A stretch of DNA of 64,000 bases, taken from positions 1 to 64,000 of the forward strand of contig JAGAUV010000067.1 of assembly GCA_017620635.1 (NCBI GenBank), written 5' to 3'. This document shows positions 25,932-35,106 of this stretch, piece after piece (position 1 is the stretch's first letter; each line of letters starts with the position of its first letter). A model generated the notes under the pieces. The model ran no database searches, was not told the DNA's origin, and worked only from the letters and a program-made list of their open reading frames with translations. Position numbers and translations under genes: made by a program. The stretch is from Muribaculaceae bacterium. Lineage in GTDB: Bacteria > Bacteroidota > Bacteroidia > Bacteroidales > Muribaculaceae.

Positions 25932-28241
25932 CTATATCGACATAGATACTCCGCAGGTAAGCGAACGGGGTGTCGACGGGCCGTAGATATAACCTGAGTC
26001 GCGGCGGTAGCCTGTGTCGAAGTCGCGCTGATATGAATTGAATATGTTGGTAATACCGGCGTTGACGTTGAGGGTCGCACGGTTGAATAGCTCGAAAGAA
26101 TAAGTAAGGCGCAATGATGCGTCGAAGAATGTCGGGGTCCTCACTGCTACGTCGACCGGAGTGCCCGATCCTTCGAGATGCTGTACGGTCATCGGGCCGG
26201 TAAGCGTGCCTGTCAGCATAGCTTTCAGATGGTGTGTGATCTCGTAGTTGGCTGTCAGATAACCGTATATGTCGGGCGTGCGAAACAATTTCTTCTCCGG
26301 CGCAACGTCGGGGTTGTCGCTCCACACTTCGGGTTTCTTGTATCTGCTGCGCTGCCATGTGACGCCGCCCTGTATGTCGAAATGACTCGAAAAGAAGGCT
26401 TTGGCTTCTATGTTGATACCCATTACCCGTGCTCCCGAACCATTGTATCGTTCAAGCACAGAGTTGCCGTCGGAGTCGGTGCCTTCAAGCTGTCGTAGGG
26501 CGAAGACATCGCGCAAGTCAGTAAAGAAGCCTTCCACGAGAAGATTTGTCTGCACATTACCGAAGCGGTGGTAGAGGTCGGCCGACAGGCTTGCGCTTTG
26601 TGAACTCTCTTGTTTGAGACCGGGAGCCAGCACGGTAACTACTCGTTCGCCCCCGACAATGGCCACGTGGAAGTCCTCGTCGTATGCCTGCGGCGAGCGG
26701 AAGCCTGTGGAGTATGAAGCTCTGAAGTTGATGTTGTCCGAGGGGTTGAAGCGTATATTTGCTCTCGGCGAGAATATCGGATTATGTATAAGCGAGTGCT
26801 TGTCGAGACGGCCGCCGACGAGAAAGCCCCAGCGTTCGTTGCGCCATTCGTTCTGAAGATAGGCGCTGTAGATATTTATCTTTTGCAGTATGTCGTGATT
26901 GTATCCGACCGTGACATCGTGCAATCGGTTGAAGGAGTATTCGATGCCTGCCACAAGCTGTGCCGGCATGAAGAGGAAACGGTTGATGTTATGGTTCCAC
27001 TGGCCGCCTGTGGTCACGACTATATCAGATGTGCGGCCGTAGGCGTTAGGATCCATCTCAGAGCCGTAGTAACTCTTGCGTCGTGTGCTTTGCGTCGCGG
27101 CATATGCCGATATATGGTCGCGGCCTTCGCTGAGCCATAGATCATATGACACTTCTCCGGCGTGAATGTTATGGTCGGCTTCCTCGGCAACCATAGCCAT
27201 GTGTGGAGGCTGGTCGAGTTGGTCGCCGCCGCGGCGGTATTCGTGAGTGTTGTGGTATTCGATGCTCACTCGTGAATGGTCGGCAGGACGTATAAATGTA
27301 CGGGCGCCGACAGTCTGGCTTTTGAGCATGGCTATTTCTGTGAATCCGTCGCCATTGTCATCGTATCCGTCGCGGTAGCGGCTCTGGCCGTATACCATGA
27401 TTCCGGCCTTGTTGTTGTCTGTTACAACCGAGGCGTTGAGTGTCGTGTTGTTGTCGAAGGCATTTGATATGCCGATTGAACTCAGAGTGTGCGAAAGCTG
27501 TGCTGTGTTGACCTGAGGATCTTTTGTAATGATGTTGATGGTGCCGCCGATGGCCGATGAGCCGAAGAGAGCCGAACCGCCGCCTCGCATTACTTCAATA
27601 CGGTCGATCATGTTGGCCGGAATCTGTTCGAGGCCATAGACGCCGGCGAGAGCCGAGAACACCGGTCTGGAGTTCATCAGTATCTGTGAATAGTGTCCGT
27701 CGAGTCCGTTTATTCTTACTTGAGTGAAGCCGCAGTTCTGACAGTCGTTCTCTACCCTCACGCCCGGCTGAAAGTCAAGGCCGTCGGCAAGCGAGCATGC
27801 GCCTACATTGAGCAGCAGCTTGCCTGAGGTTACATTTACAAGCGACGGGCTCTCACGGCGCTTTGTTTCGGTCTTTGAAGAGGTCACTACCACCTGATCG
27901 AGCAGGAAGGCGTCGGGTTTGAGGTCGAAGTTGAGTTCGATAGTCTGTCCGATATTGACAGTCACTGTTTTTTGCATGCTCTCGAATCCGGTATATGATG
28001 CTTCGAGTGTGTATGTGCCCGGCTTGAGATCGCGCAGCACGTAGTGTCCTGAGGCGTCGGTAAGGCATGCGAGTTTTGTACCGGGAATAGACACGAGGCA
28101 GTAGGGCAGATGTTCGCCTGTAGATGTGTCGATAACGTGTCCGCCGATATTCGCATCGGTCGGAGTTATTGTGCCGGCGCCATATACATGCACCGACAGG
28201 ATCATGGCTAATGCCATGATAACAGATATATTCTTAATCAT
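25932..28241 (-). CDS. TonB-dependent receptor with carboxypeptidase-regulatory-like domain
   Basis: A 769-residue outer-membrane receptor. A signal peptide (MIKNISVIMALAMILSVHVYG) is followed by a CarboxypepD-regulatory-like domain (about 30-110), a TonB-box-like DQVVVTSS, the plug (VEVMRGGGSALFGSSAIGGTINIIT is its conserved core), and the barrel. The plug has a DCQNCG motif near residue 162, seen in a subgroup of receptors often found with metal genes. A His-rich exported protein lies 40 nt upstream in the same direction. Metal (zinc or copper) uptake is therefore the likely role, as inference. No SusD partner is present. Confidence 0.87.
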   Translation of the reverse strand: MIKNISVIMALAMILSVHVYGAGTITPTDANIGGHVIDTSTGEHLPYCLVSIPGTKLACLTDASGHYVLRDLKPGTYTLEASYTGFESMQKTVTVNIGQTIELNFDLKPDAFLLDQVVVTSSKTETKRRESPSLVNVTSGKLLLNVGACSLADGLDFQPGVRVENDCQNCGFTQVRINGLDGHYSQILMNSRPVFSALAGVYGLEQIPANMIDRIEVMRGGGSALFGSSAIGGTINIITKDPQVNTAQLSHTLSSIGISNAFDNNTTLNASVVTDNNKAGIMVYGQSRYRDGYDDNGDGFTEIAMLKSQTVGARTFIRPADHSRVSIEYHNTHEYRRGGDQLDQPPHMAMVAEEADHNIHAGEVSYDLWLSEGRDHISAYAATQSTRRKSYYGSEMDPNAYGRTSDIVVTTGGQWNHNINRFLFMPAQLVAGIEYSFNRLHDVTVGYNHDILQKINIYSAYLQNEWRNERWGFLVGGRLDKHSLIHNPIFSPRANIRFNPSDNINFRASYSTGFRSPQAYDEDFHVAIVGGERVVTVLAPGLKQESSQSASLSADLYHRFGNVQTNLLVEGFFTDLRDVFALRQLEGTDSDGNSVLERYNGSGARVMGINIEAKAFFSSHFDIQGGVTWQRSRYKKPEVWSDNPDVAPEKKLFRTPDIYGYLTANYEITHHLKAMLTGTLTGPMTVQHLEGSGTPVDVAVRTPTFFDASLRLTYSFELFNRATLNVNAGITNIFNSYQRDFDTGYRRDSGYIYGPSTPRSLTCGVSMSI

Positions 28242-28281
28242 GATTTGTCTTTTATCGTAAATAATGCTCGGGGAGAAATAT

Positions 28282-28629
28282 TCAGGATAAAAGACATGCA
28301 GGAGGGCCGCGCTGGGCGAGGCTTAGTACAAAGCCACAGCTGACCGAGGTTTTAAAAGAGTGTCCGATCGACAGTATCTGCTCTGTCGGCGCTTGTACGT
28401 TCTGTGATACCGTGCTCTGGAATGCAGTCGCCGTAGCGTTGAACCCGGCGATGAGGTTTAAGGCATTCTGGCTGTGGCTGTGCCCCGACGATGGCAGATA
28501 AGGGTGTGAGTGTGTGTAGCTGTGATCGCCGTCGGTATGCGTGTGTACGAATATTGTGTTCGAGAACACGAAGTTCACGAACATAAGCATCGTAAGTATC
28601 GCAAGTATGTTGCGGAGGCGCTTTTTCAC
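28282..28629 (-). CDS. small His-rich exported protein, probable metal binder
   Basis: A 115-residue protein with a signal peptide (MKKRLRNILAILTMLMFVNFVFS) followed by a His-rich segment HTHTDGDHSYTHSHPY and SSGHSHSQ (about 29-54), with Cys residues in the last 20 positions. The start is GTG; the nearby ATG is out of frame and closed at once by a stop. It precedes the TonB receptor by 40 nt, and a TAnnTTTG box lies 23 nt upstream. Periplasmic or surface metal capture feeding the receptor is a reasonable inference. No homologous family of known function was recognised. Confidence 0.75.
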   Translation of the reverse strand: MKKRLRNILAILTMLMFVNFVFSNTIFVHTHTDGDHSYTHSHPYLPSSGHSHSQNALNLIAGFNATATAFQSTVSQNVQAPTEQILSIGHSFKTSVSCGFVLSLAQRGPPACLLS

Positions 28630-28651
28630 AGCATTCTCAAAAATTTCGCTG

Positions 28652-28659
28652 CAAAATTA
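28652..28659 (-). promoter_or_regulatory. -7 element of the His-rich protein/receptor operon
   Basis: Minus-strand TAATTTTG matches TAnnTTTG. The -33 site 20 nt upstream reads TTTT, a 3-of-4 match. The predicted leader is about 15 nt. Confidence 0.6.
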
Positions 28660-28726
28660 GACAAAATCTATAAGGTGGTAAAATGTTTTGTGTAAAAATA
28701 TCTTTAGGCAGCGGAAGCGTGGGCAC

Positions 28727-28758
28727 AAATAAAAACGGCTCCCGGAGCCGGGAGCCGT
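28727..28758 (-). terminator. terminator of the beta-galactosidase gene
   Basis: On the minus strand ACGGCTCCCGG pairs with CCGGGAGCCGT (28735-28758) around a 2-nt loop and runs into TTTTTATTTG, a strong intrinsic terminator 18 nt after the stop codon. Confidence 0.88.
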
Positions 28759-28776
28759 CTGTACTTATCTTATTCT

Positions 28777-31700
28777 TTAGAATACAGGTCGGATGGTAAA
28801 TGTGAACGAACGGTCGCGGTCGAGGCAGAGACGGTACTGCGGCAGAGGCCATGCGCCCCAAGAATCCTCTCCGGCGAGACCGAGCTGTTCGGAGTCGATG
28901 TTTACATAGGTGGTGCCGTTGATGCGGTCGTTCTCATGTGCTTTTGCCTTGAGGTCGAGCGAGTGGCGGTTGCGTCCTTTGGGATGGTTTGTAGGATTGG
29001 CTACAGGTTCGTTGCCGTCAGCGGTCACATCCATGTCGCGCTGGCTGAACGGAAGCACTGTGCCGATAAAGCGTTTGTCGGATGTCATTTCAAGACCCAG
29101 ACCGCTCTTGTCGGTTACGCGGAGCCACTTGAGATCGGTCTTTGAGCCTGAATCCTGAGGACGTACGAGGTTGTAGGCATACTGGTCGTTGACAGTCTGG
29201 CTGTAGATGCCTACAGGAGCGCAATCTTTACGGTCGACATAGTTCTCGACAGGACCACGGCCGTAGAAATTGATGTCGCTGTACTTGCCGGGCATCGCGA
29301 ACTTCATGCCGTAGCGCATCATGCGTATGTCGCCCGGTTTTTCTACCTTGCCTGTAATTTTCAGATTTTCGGTTCCTTTGATTGTGCCGTCGCCATATAC
29401 AGTGTAGTCGACCGACAGTGCAGCTTCGGGGAAGGGCGACTGATATTCGACATTGATTACAACAGCCTGTCCGTCGGCATTGACAGATACGGCAGTGGGA
29501 TTCAGAGCCGGATACTGTACGGCGCCGGTAAGATTGTTGAGGCTTGCGCCAAGGTCATTTTCAGTATAAGCTCGTCCGAATGCAGGCAGGAGGGGCTCTG
29601 TGATCATCTCGTTTCCGTCGATGGTGTAGCTTGTTATTGCGCCGGTCTTGCCGTTGAATGTGAGCTTCCAGGGCAGTTTGCGGAGGCCGTTCGATACAAA
29701 GCCGCCGAGAGTAGTGATGTCATTGTCGGTGCTTACGCTTACAGTGCCGTCCTTGGGCGCATACATCACGGGGGCACTTTCTTTTATTGCCATCTGGTCG
29801 GATGCCACTACATATCCGCGCGGCAGCAGGTCGGTGCTTTGCTTGAGCTCGTAGGATACGTTGAGGTAGAGGTCGGCTGCGGTAGCCGGCAGAGCTGAGG
29901 CGTCGACGCCAAGGTCGATGATACGGGTCTGCTGCGGAGCTACGTCGAGGTTCTCGACAGAGCCTTCACGCACGGGTTTGCCGTCGGCTTCGATCGACCA
30001 TACCATGCGGTAGGCTTTGAGGTCGGTAAAGAAGTTTTCGTTGAATACCTTTATTCTGATAGGGTTGGTGCCGTCGAGAGTAGTCAGGATGTTGCGGTAT
30101 ATATGTTTTACCTGATAAGCTCCGGGGTGCCATGAGCGGTCGGCTGCTATGATGCCGTTGCAGTTGAAGGAATAGTCGGTGGCATATATGGGGTCGTAAT
30201 CGCCGCCGTAAGTATAGATGTGGTCGGTACCAGGTATAGTGTCGACGGGCTGATAGAGAGCCTGGTCCACAAAGTCCCATATATATGCGCCCTGGAGGGC
30301 AGGGTAGCGGCGTATGAGTTCCCAGTAAGCGGCGATGGTGCCTGTCGAGTTGCCCATGGCATGTTCGTACTCGCACTGGATAAGCGGTTTCATGTACTCG
30401 CCGTTTTTAGCTTTAGCCTCGGCTTCCTCGCCGTATTGCTTCGAGCCGTCGACGCGGTAGTACATCGGGCAGAAGATGTCGGTTCCGTCGCCCTGCGAGG
30501 CCTGCTCGTATTGCACGGGACGGCTGTTGTCCATCGATTTTATCATAGCGTAGGAATCGAGGAAGTTCTGGCCCATGCCGGCCTCGTTGCCAAGGCTCCA
30601 TATGATTATAGAGGGATGATTCTTGTCGCGTTCGACCATGCGCTGTGCACGCTCTTTGATAGCTTTGTTGAACTGCGGATCCTTGGCTACCGCACGATCG
30701 CCGTAGCCCATGCCGTGACCTTCTACATTGGCCTCGTCTATTACATAGATGCCGTATTGGTCGCAAAGGTCATACCATTGCGGATCGTTGGGGTAGTGGC
30801 TTGTGCGGACGGCGTTCACATTCATGCGCTTCATCTCCTTGATGTCGCGTATCATTTCGTCGCGAGTCACGATGTATCCTCCGGTGGGGCTCATTTCGTG
30901 GCGGTCGACACCCTTGAAGAGCACAGGCTTGCCGTTGACGAGTACATTGCCTTTAGCGATTTCTACAGTGCGGAAGCCGAAGTGTGTATCGGTGCTTTCA
31001 GCCACTTTGCCGTTGGCTGTATATGCTGTGATTGCGAGTCCGTAAAGATTGGGAGCTTCGGCCGACCACAGACGAGGAACGGTAACTTTGAACGGAAGCT
31101 CTGCTTTGCCGTTCTTTACGTCAGCGCTGCCGGTAGCTACTGTCTTGCCGTTGTCGGTAACTGCAATTTCTACTTTCTTTATGCCGGAAGTTACCTCGAC
31201 TGCTATGCGGCCTTCTCCGCTCATGGGGGCGGTAACGGTAAAATCGACTATGCGCTGAGCAGGACGCGACATGATGCTGACACCATTGCGGAGAATGCCG
31301 GTAAAGCGTGAGAAGTCCTGATCCTCGAGGTATGAACCGTCGCACCAGCGGCGAATCTCGAGTGCTATAGTGTTCTCGCCGGGCTTGACGAATTTTGTTA
31401 TGTCGAAATCAGCCTGCAGCTTGGAGTCCTCGGAGTAGCCTGCTTCTTTGCCGTTGACCCATACTTTTACGCAAGAGGAAGCGGCGCCGATATTAAGTAT
31501 TATCTGACGTTTGTCCTTGAGATAGTCGGCCGGTATGTCTACTGTCGTTACGTATTGTCCTACGCCGTTGCGCTCATATGGCACATGAGGAGGATTGTTG
31601 TCGAAAAGACCGCGCCAGGGATAGCCTACATTGACATACATAGGTTTTCCGTAGCCTTCAAGCTCCCAGAGGCCCGGTACGCTGATCGTACCCCAGCCGG

Positions 31701-31941
31701 AGGTGTCATAGCCTTTTTCATAGAATTTGTCGGCTGTGCCGGCGTCTGTGGCATTGTTGAAATGGCGGAAAGCCCATTTGCCGTTGAGCGATGTTGTCTT
31801 TGTCTGCGGAGTCGCGAAGGATGCCGTCATAGGCATGCGGTTGCGGCTTGTGACATCTGCGTTTTCCCAGTCGTTTGCTGGTTTTGCACCGTAAGCCGTG
31901 AGAAGGCTCATGCCCATGATGAGGGCCATTAATTTTTTCAT
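28777..31941 (-). CDS. GH2 beta-galactosidase (LacZ type), exported
   Basis: A 1054-residue glycoside hydrolase of family 2. A signal peptide (MKKLMALIMGMSLLTAYG) points to periplasmic or surface location, unlike cytoplasmic E. coli LacZ. Domain order is sugar-binding, immunoglobulin-like, TIM barrel, second immunoglobulin-like and the small-chain domain. The acid/base is Glu453 in SLGNEAGMG, and the nucleophile is Glu524 in QCEYEHAMGNS. Length and C-terminal domain fit true LacZ-type enzymes. It has its own promoter and terminator and is a single-gene unit. Host-glycan or dietary galactoside substrates are both possible. Confidence 0.93.
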   Translation of the reverse strand: MKKLMALIMGMSLLTAYGAKPANDWENADVTSRNRMPMTASFATPQTKTTSLNGKWAFRHFNNATDAGTADKFYEKGYDTSGWGTISVPGLWELEGYGKPMYVNVGYPWRGLFDNNPPHVPYERNGVGQYVTTVDIPADYLKDKRQIILNIGAASSCVKVWVNGKEAGYSEDSKLQADFDITKFVKPGENTIALEIRRWCDGSYLEDQDFSRFTGILRNGVSIMSRPAQRIVDFTVTAPMSGEGRIAVEVTSGIKKVEIAVTDNGKTVATGSADVKNGKAELPFKVTVPRLWSAEAPNLYGLAITAYTANGKVAESTDTHFGFRTVEIAKGNVLVNGKPVLFKGVDRHEMSPTGGYIVTRDEMIRDIKEMKRMNVNAVRTSHYPNDPQWYDLCDQYGIYVIDEANVEGHGMGYGDRAVAKDPQFNKAIKERAQRMVERDKNHPSIIIWSLGNEAGMGQNFLDSYAMIKSMDNSRPVQYEQASQGDGTDIFCPMYYRVDGSKQYGEEAEAKAKNGEYMKPLIQCEYEHAMGNSTGTIAAYWELIRRYPALQGAYIWDFVDQALYQPVDTIPGTDHIYTYGGDYDPIYATDYSFNCNGIIAADRSWHPGAYQVKHIYRNILTTLDGTNPIRIKVFNENFFTDLKAYRMVWSIEADGKPVREGSVENLDVAPQQTRIIDLGVDASALPATAADLYLNVSYELKQSTDLLPRGYVVASDQMAIKESAPVMYAPKDGTVSVSTDNDITTLGGFVSNGLRKLPWKLTFNGKTGAITSYTIDGNEMITEPLLPAFGRAYTENDLGASLNNLTGAVQYPALNPTAVSVNADGQAVVINVEYQSPFPEAALSVDYTVYGDGTIKGTENLKITGKVEKPGDIRMMRYGMKFAMPGKYSDINFYGRGPVENYVDRKDCAPVGIYSQTVNDQYAYNLVRPQDSGSKTDLKWLRVTDKSGLGLEMTSDKRFIGTVLPFSQRDMDVTADGNEPVANPTNHPKGRNRHSLDLKAKAHENDRINGTTYVNIDSEQLGLAGEDSWGAWPLPQYRLCLDRDRSFTFTIRPVF

Positions 31942-31964
31942 GGTCTTAGGATTGATTGTGACTG

Positions 31965-31996
31965 CAAAGTTAGAAAAAAACTGTTACAGTTGCAAA
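31965..31996 (-). promoter_or_regulatory. sigma-ABfr promoter of the beta-galactosidase gene
   Basis: Minus strand: TTTG (31993-31996), 20-nt spacer, TAACTTTG (31965-31972). The -33 element is part of the T-run of the secDF terminator. Confidence 0.85.
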
Positions 31997-32032
31997 AATA
32001 TTACCCGGCAGACATGGGTGTCCGCCGGGTAA
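31993..32032 (-). terminator. secDF terminator
   Basis: TTACCCGGC pairs with GCCGGGTAA (32001-32009 with 32024-32032), extended inside by GACA/TGTC. On the minus strand it is followed by TATTTTTG. Confidence 0.85.
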
Positions 32033-32059
32033 TGACATATTTATAGGATTAGGTTTGGC

Positions 32060-34951
32060 TTATCGTGTTGCAGCAGCTTTTGCAGCGGCAGCCTTGCGAC
32101 GAGAGTCGGTAAGGTAAGCTACGGGGCTTGCGACCCAGATGGTAGCGCATGTACCGATGATCACACCGAAGAGCATTGCGAATGTGAAGCTGCGGATAGC
32201 GTCGCCACCGAGAATGAAGATACAGAGAAGTACGAGCAAGGTCGATGCCGATGTCATGATCGTACGGCTCAATGTGGTGTTGATCGACTTGTTGATAGTG
32301 GTAAAGAAGTCCTGCTTGGGATAGAGGGCTGTGTTCTCACGCACACGGTCGAATACTACCACGGTATCGTTGATCTGATAACCGATAACGGTAAGTATGG
32401 CGGCGATGAAGGTCTGATCCACTTCCATTGCGAAGGGAAGTATGCCGTAGAAGAGCGAATAGAAGCCGATGATTGTGAAGGCGGTAAACGCTACTGCGGC
32501 AAGAGCGCCGAGCGAGAAGGCAACGTTGCGGAAGCGGAGCAGGATGTAGAGGAACATCGCTATAAGAGCGATTGCAACAGCGATGTATGCGTCGGTGCGC
32601 ATGTCGTCGGCTACCGAAGGTCCTACCTTCTGCGAGCTTACGATGCCCTGCGAGGCGTCGGTTGTAGAGAACTCTTCGGCTGTCATGCCGTCGCGCAGAT
32701 AGGGCTGCAGGGCGGTGTAGAGCTTGCCGGTAATCTCACGCTCTGTGTCGGCGTTCTCGTCGTTGATCTTGTAGTTGGTCGATACACGTACCTGATTCGA
32801 GCTTTCGATGGTAATTACCGAGGTAGATGCGCCGGGGAACTGCTCGGCGAGTACCTGCTGGAGTTCTACCGTGTTGACGGGCTGTTCGAACTTGACGATG
32901 TAGTTGCGGCCACCCGAGAAGTCGATACCCTGGTTGAGACCACGGGCGAAGAGCGAGATGACTACGATTGCTACGAGTGCGAGTACGACAGAGAAGCTGA
33001 TCTTGCGCTGGCCGAGGAAGTTGATGTTTGAGTTGACAAACATTTTTCTCGAAAGGCCGGTTGAGAATGTGAGCTTGTTGAAGGCATCGGTCTTGCTGAA
33101 CCAGAGGAAGAAGAGGCGGCTCAGATATACTGCCGTGAAGAACGAGCATACAAGGCCGATAATCAGCGTGGTGGCGAAGCCCTTGATAGGACCTGTACCG
33201 AAGAGAAGGAGGATTACACCGGTAATAACCGAGGTAAGGTTAGAGTCGAAGATTGCGGAGAAGGCGTTGCTGTAACCGTCGGCGAGGGCGTTACGCACGT
33301 TCTTGCCTGCGCGGAGCTCTTCTTTGGTACGTTCGAAAATAAGCACGTTGGCGTCGACTGCCATACCGAGAGCGAGCACGATACCTGCGATACCACTCAT
33401 TGTGAGCACTGCCTGGAACGAGGCGAGGATACCCATGGTAAAGAAGAGGTTGCAGAGGAGGCAGATGTTGGCGATCAGGCCGGGGATAACTCCGTAGAAG
33501 GCCATCATGAACACCATCAGAAGCACGAGGGCCACGATGAACAAGATGAAACCGGCTTCGATAGCCTGCTTGCCGAGTGACGGGCCGACAACCATATCGG
33601 AGATGATATGTACTTTGGCGTCCATCTTACCTGACTTGAGCACGTTGGCAAGGTCGCGGGCCTCTTCGATAGAGAAGTCGCCTGTGATCGACGATTGGCC
33701 GCCTTCAATCTTGTCGTTGACGTTAGGAGCCGAGTATACTTTGTCGTCGAGTACGATGGCTACCTGCTTGCCTATGTTCTGGCCGGTAACGCGAGCCCAG
33801 TTGCGAGCGCCTTCAGCGTTCATGCGCATCGATACTTCCACACCACGGAGGGGATCGGGGTTCGATGTGGCGTCGCTCACTGCTTTGCCGTCGAGAGCGG
33901 GCTTGCCGGCGTTGGCCTTGAGTGCATACAATGGAGTGCCGAAGTTTGTCTCGTTGCCGTTGGCGTCGGTGCGTACGGTGGGTTTAACACCCCAGCGCAG
34001 ACGGAGGTCGGAGGGCAGGAGATTCTTGGCGGCCGGCGACTCGAGAAGAGCGTCGACAGCTGCCATTGTCTTTGCGTCGGCTGCATAACCTACGGTAGCG
34101 CCGTAGCCTCCGCGAGCGAGTACGTTCTGGAGAGCCTGAGCGTTGACTGTAGTATCGTTAACCACACGAGCGAGCAGAGAGCTGAAAGCATTCTGCAGCT
34201 GGTCGGCTGTATATGTTTCGTAAAATTCGAGGTTGGCAGAGCGCTGGAGGAGATCGCGTACACGCTCATGGTCTTTCACACCGGGGAGCTCGAGAAGGAT
34301 CTGACCGTCCTTGCCCTGAAGAACCTGGATGTTGGGCGATACAACGCCGAACTGGTCGATACGGTTGCGGAGGACGTTTGTGGCCGAGTTGTCGACGCGG
34401 TCCTTGACCTGAGCCTTGAGAGTGGAACGAACAGCATCGTCATTTGCACCTGAGGCTACGATATCCTGGAAAACGACAGAGAAGTCGGCCTGGGGCTTAG
34501 CCTGACGGTAAAGCTCGATGAAGCTGCTTACAAAATCGTCGCTCTTATGGGTCGTTACCATCTCGTTGGCGCCACGCAGAGCGGCTTCGAATACAGAGTC
34601 GGTATCGCCGGCTTTCATTGAGCGGAGCATGTCGGGCATGTCGACCTGGAGGATAACGTTCATACCGCCCTTGAGGTCGAGACCGAGGCCTACGCCCCAT
34701 TTGCGTACATCATTAAGAGTGTAGAGACCTGCATACACCTTTTTGTCGGCCAGCGAATCCATGTAGTGCTTGTAGGCCTGATTGTAGGCTGCGTCATCGT
34801 TGTCGCCCGATTCTACTTTGGCATATTCGGCTGCCTGATTCTCATAATTGCTGCTTACGAATGTAAACGACAGGTAGAACAGGCACACCAAAACCAAGAA
34901 AATAGCAATTACGCCGGCAACGACGCTTCCTAATTTTCCTTTGCTTTGCAT
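32060..34951 (-). CDS. secDF: SecDF fused protein translocase subunit
   Basis: A 963-residue inner-membrane RND-type protein that uses the proton gradient to complete Sec export. SecD comes first: a membrane segment at about 12-30, a periplasmic head domain, and GLGLDLKGGMNVILQVD. SecF follows from about residue 640, with FSGGRNYIVKF and GYQINDTVVVFDRVREN. Twelve membrane segments are expected. Fusion of secD and secF in one gene is normal for Bacteroidales. The gene has its own promoter just after the sigma gene terminator and its own terminator. Confidence 0.96.
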   Translation of the reverse strand: MQSKGKLGSVVAGVIAIFLVLVCLFYLSFTFVSSNYENQAAEYAKVESGDNDDAAYNQAYKHYMDSLADKKVYAGLYTLNDVRKWGVGLGLDLKGGMNVILQVDMPDMLRSMKAGDTDSVFEAALRGANEMVTTHKSDDFVSSFIELYRQAKPQADFSVVFQDIVASGANDDAVRSTLKAQVKDRVDNSATNVLRNRIDQFGVVSPNIQVLQGKDGQILLELPGVKDHERVRDLLQRSANLEFYETYTADQLQNAFSSLLARVVNDTTVNAQALQNVLARGGYGATVGYAADAKTMAAVDALLESPAAKNLLPSDLRLRWGVKPTVRTDANGNETNFGTPLYALKANAGKPALDGKAVSDATSNPDPLRGVEVSMRMNAEGARNWARVTGQNIGKQVAIVLDDKVYSAPNVNDKIEGGQSSITGDFSIEEARDLANVLKSGKMDAKVHIISDMVVGPSLGKQAIEAGFILFIVALVLLMVFMMAFYGVIPGLIANICLLCNLFFTMGILASFQAVLTMSGIAGIVLALGMAVDANVLIFERTKEELRAGKNVRNALADGYSNAFSAIFDSNLTSVITGVILLLFGTGPIKGFATTLIIGLVCSFFTAVYLSRLFFLWFSKTDAFNKLTFSTGLSRKMFVNSNINFLGQRKISFSVVLALVAIVVISLFARGLNQGIDFSGGRNYIVKFEQPVNTVELQQVLAEQFPGASTSVITIESSNQVRVSTNYKINDENADTEREITGKLYTALQPYLRDGMTAEEFSTTDASQGIVSSQKVGPSVADDMRTDAYIAVAIALIAMFLYILLRFRNVAFSLGALAAVAFTAFTIIGFYSLFYGILPFAMEVDQTFIAAILTVIGYQINDTVVVFDRVRENTALYPKQDFFTTINKSINTTLSRTIMTSASTLLVLLCIFILGGDAIRSFTFAMLFGVIIGTCATIWVASPVAYLTDSRRKAAAAKAAATR

Positions 34952-35017
34952 GTAATTTTTATGGTTTAATTATTAATAAATATTCAGGTTTGTAACAAAT
35001 GGTATTATTTCAGCTTG

Positions 35018-35049
35018 CAAATATAGTGATAAATCTTCAGATGCACAAA
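35018..35049 (-). promoter_or_regulatory. sigma-ABfr promoter of secDF
   Basis: Minus strand: TTTG (35046-35049), 20-nt spacer, TATATTTG (35018-35025). The -33 box is the end of the T8 run of the sigma gene terminator. Confidence 0.85.
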
Positions 35050-35073
35050 AAAAAGCGCTCTCGGCGCTTTTTT
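35046..35073 (-). terminator. terminator of the primary sigma gene
   Basis: AAGCGC and GCGCTT (35053-35058 with 35064-35069) form a hairpin with A/T-runs on both sides. On the minus strand it ends in TTTTTTTTG. It lies 34 nt after the sigma gene stop and could work in both directions. Confidence 0.85.
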
Positions 35074-35106
35074 AGGCTTTGTTGTGCTTGTTTTGCATCA
35101 CTTATG

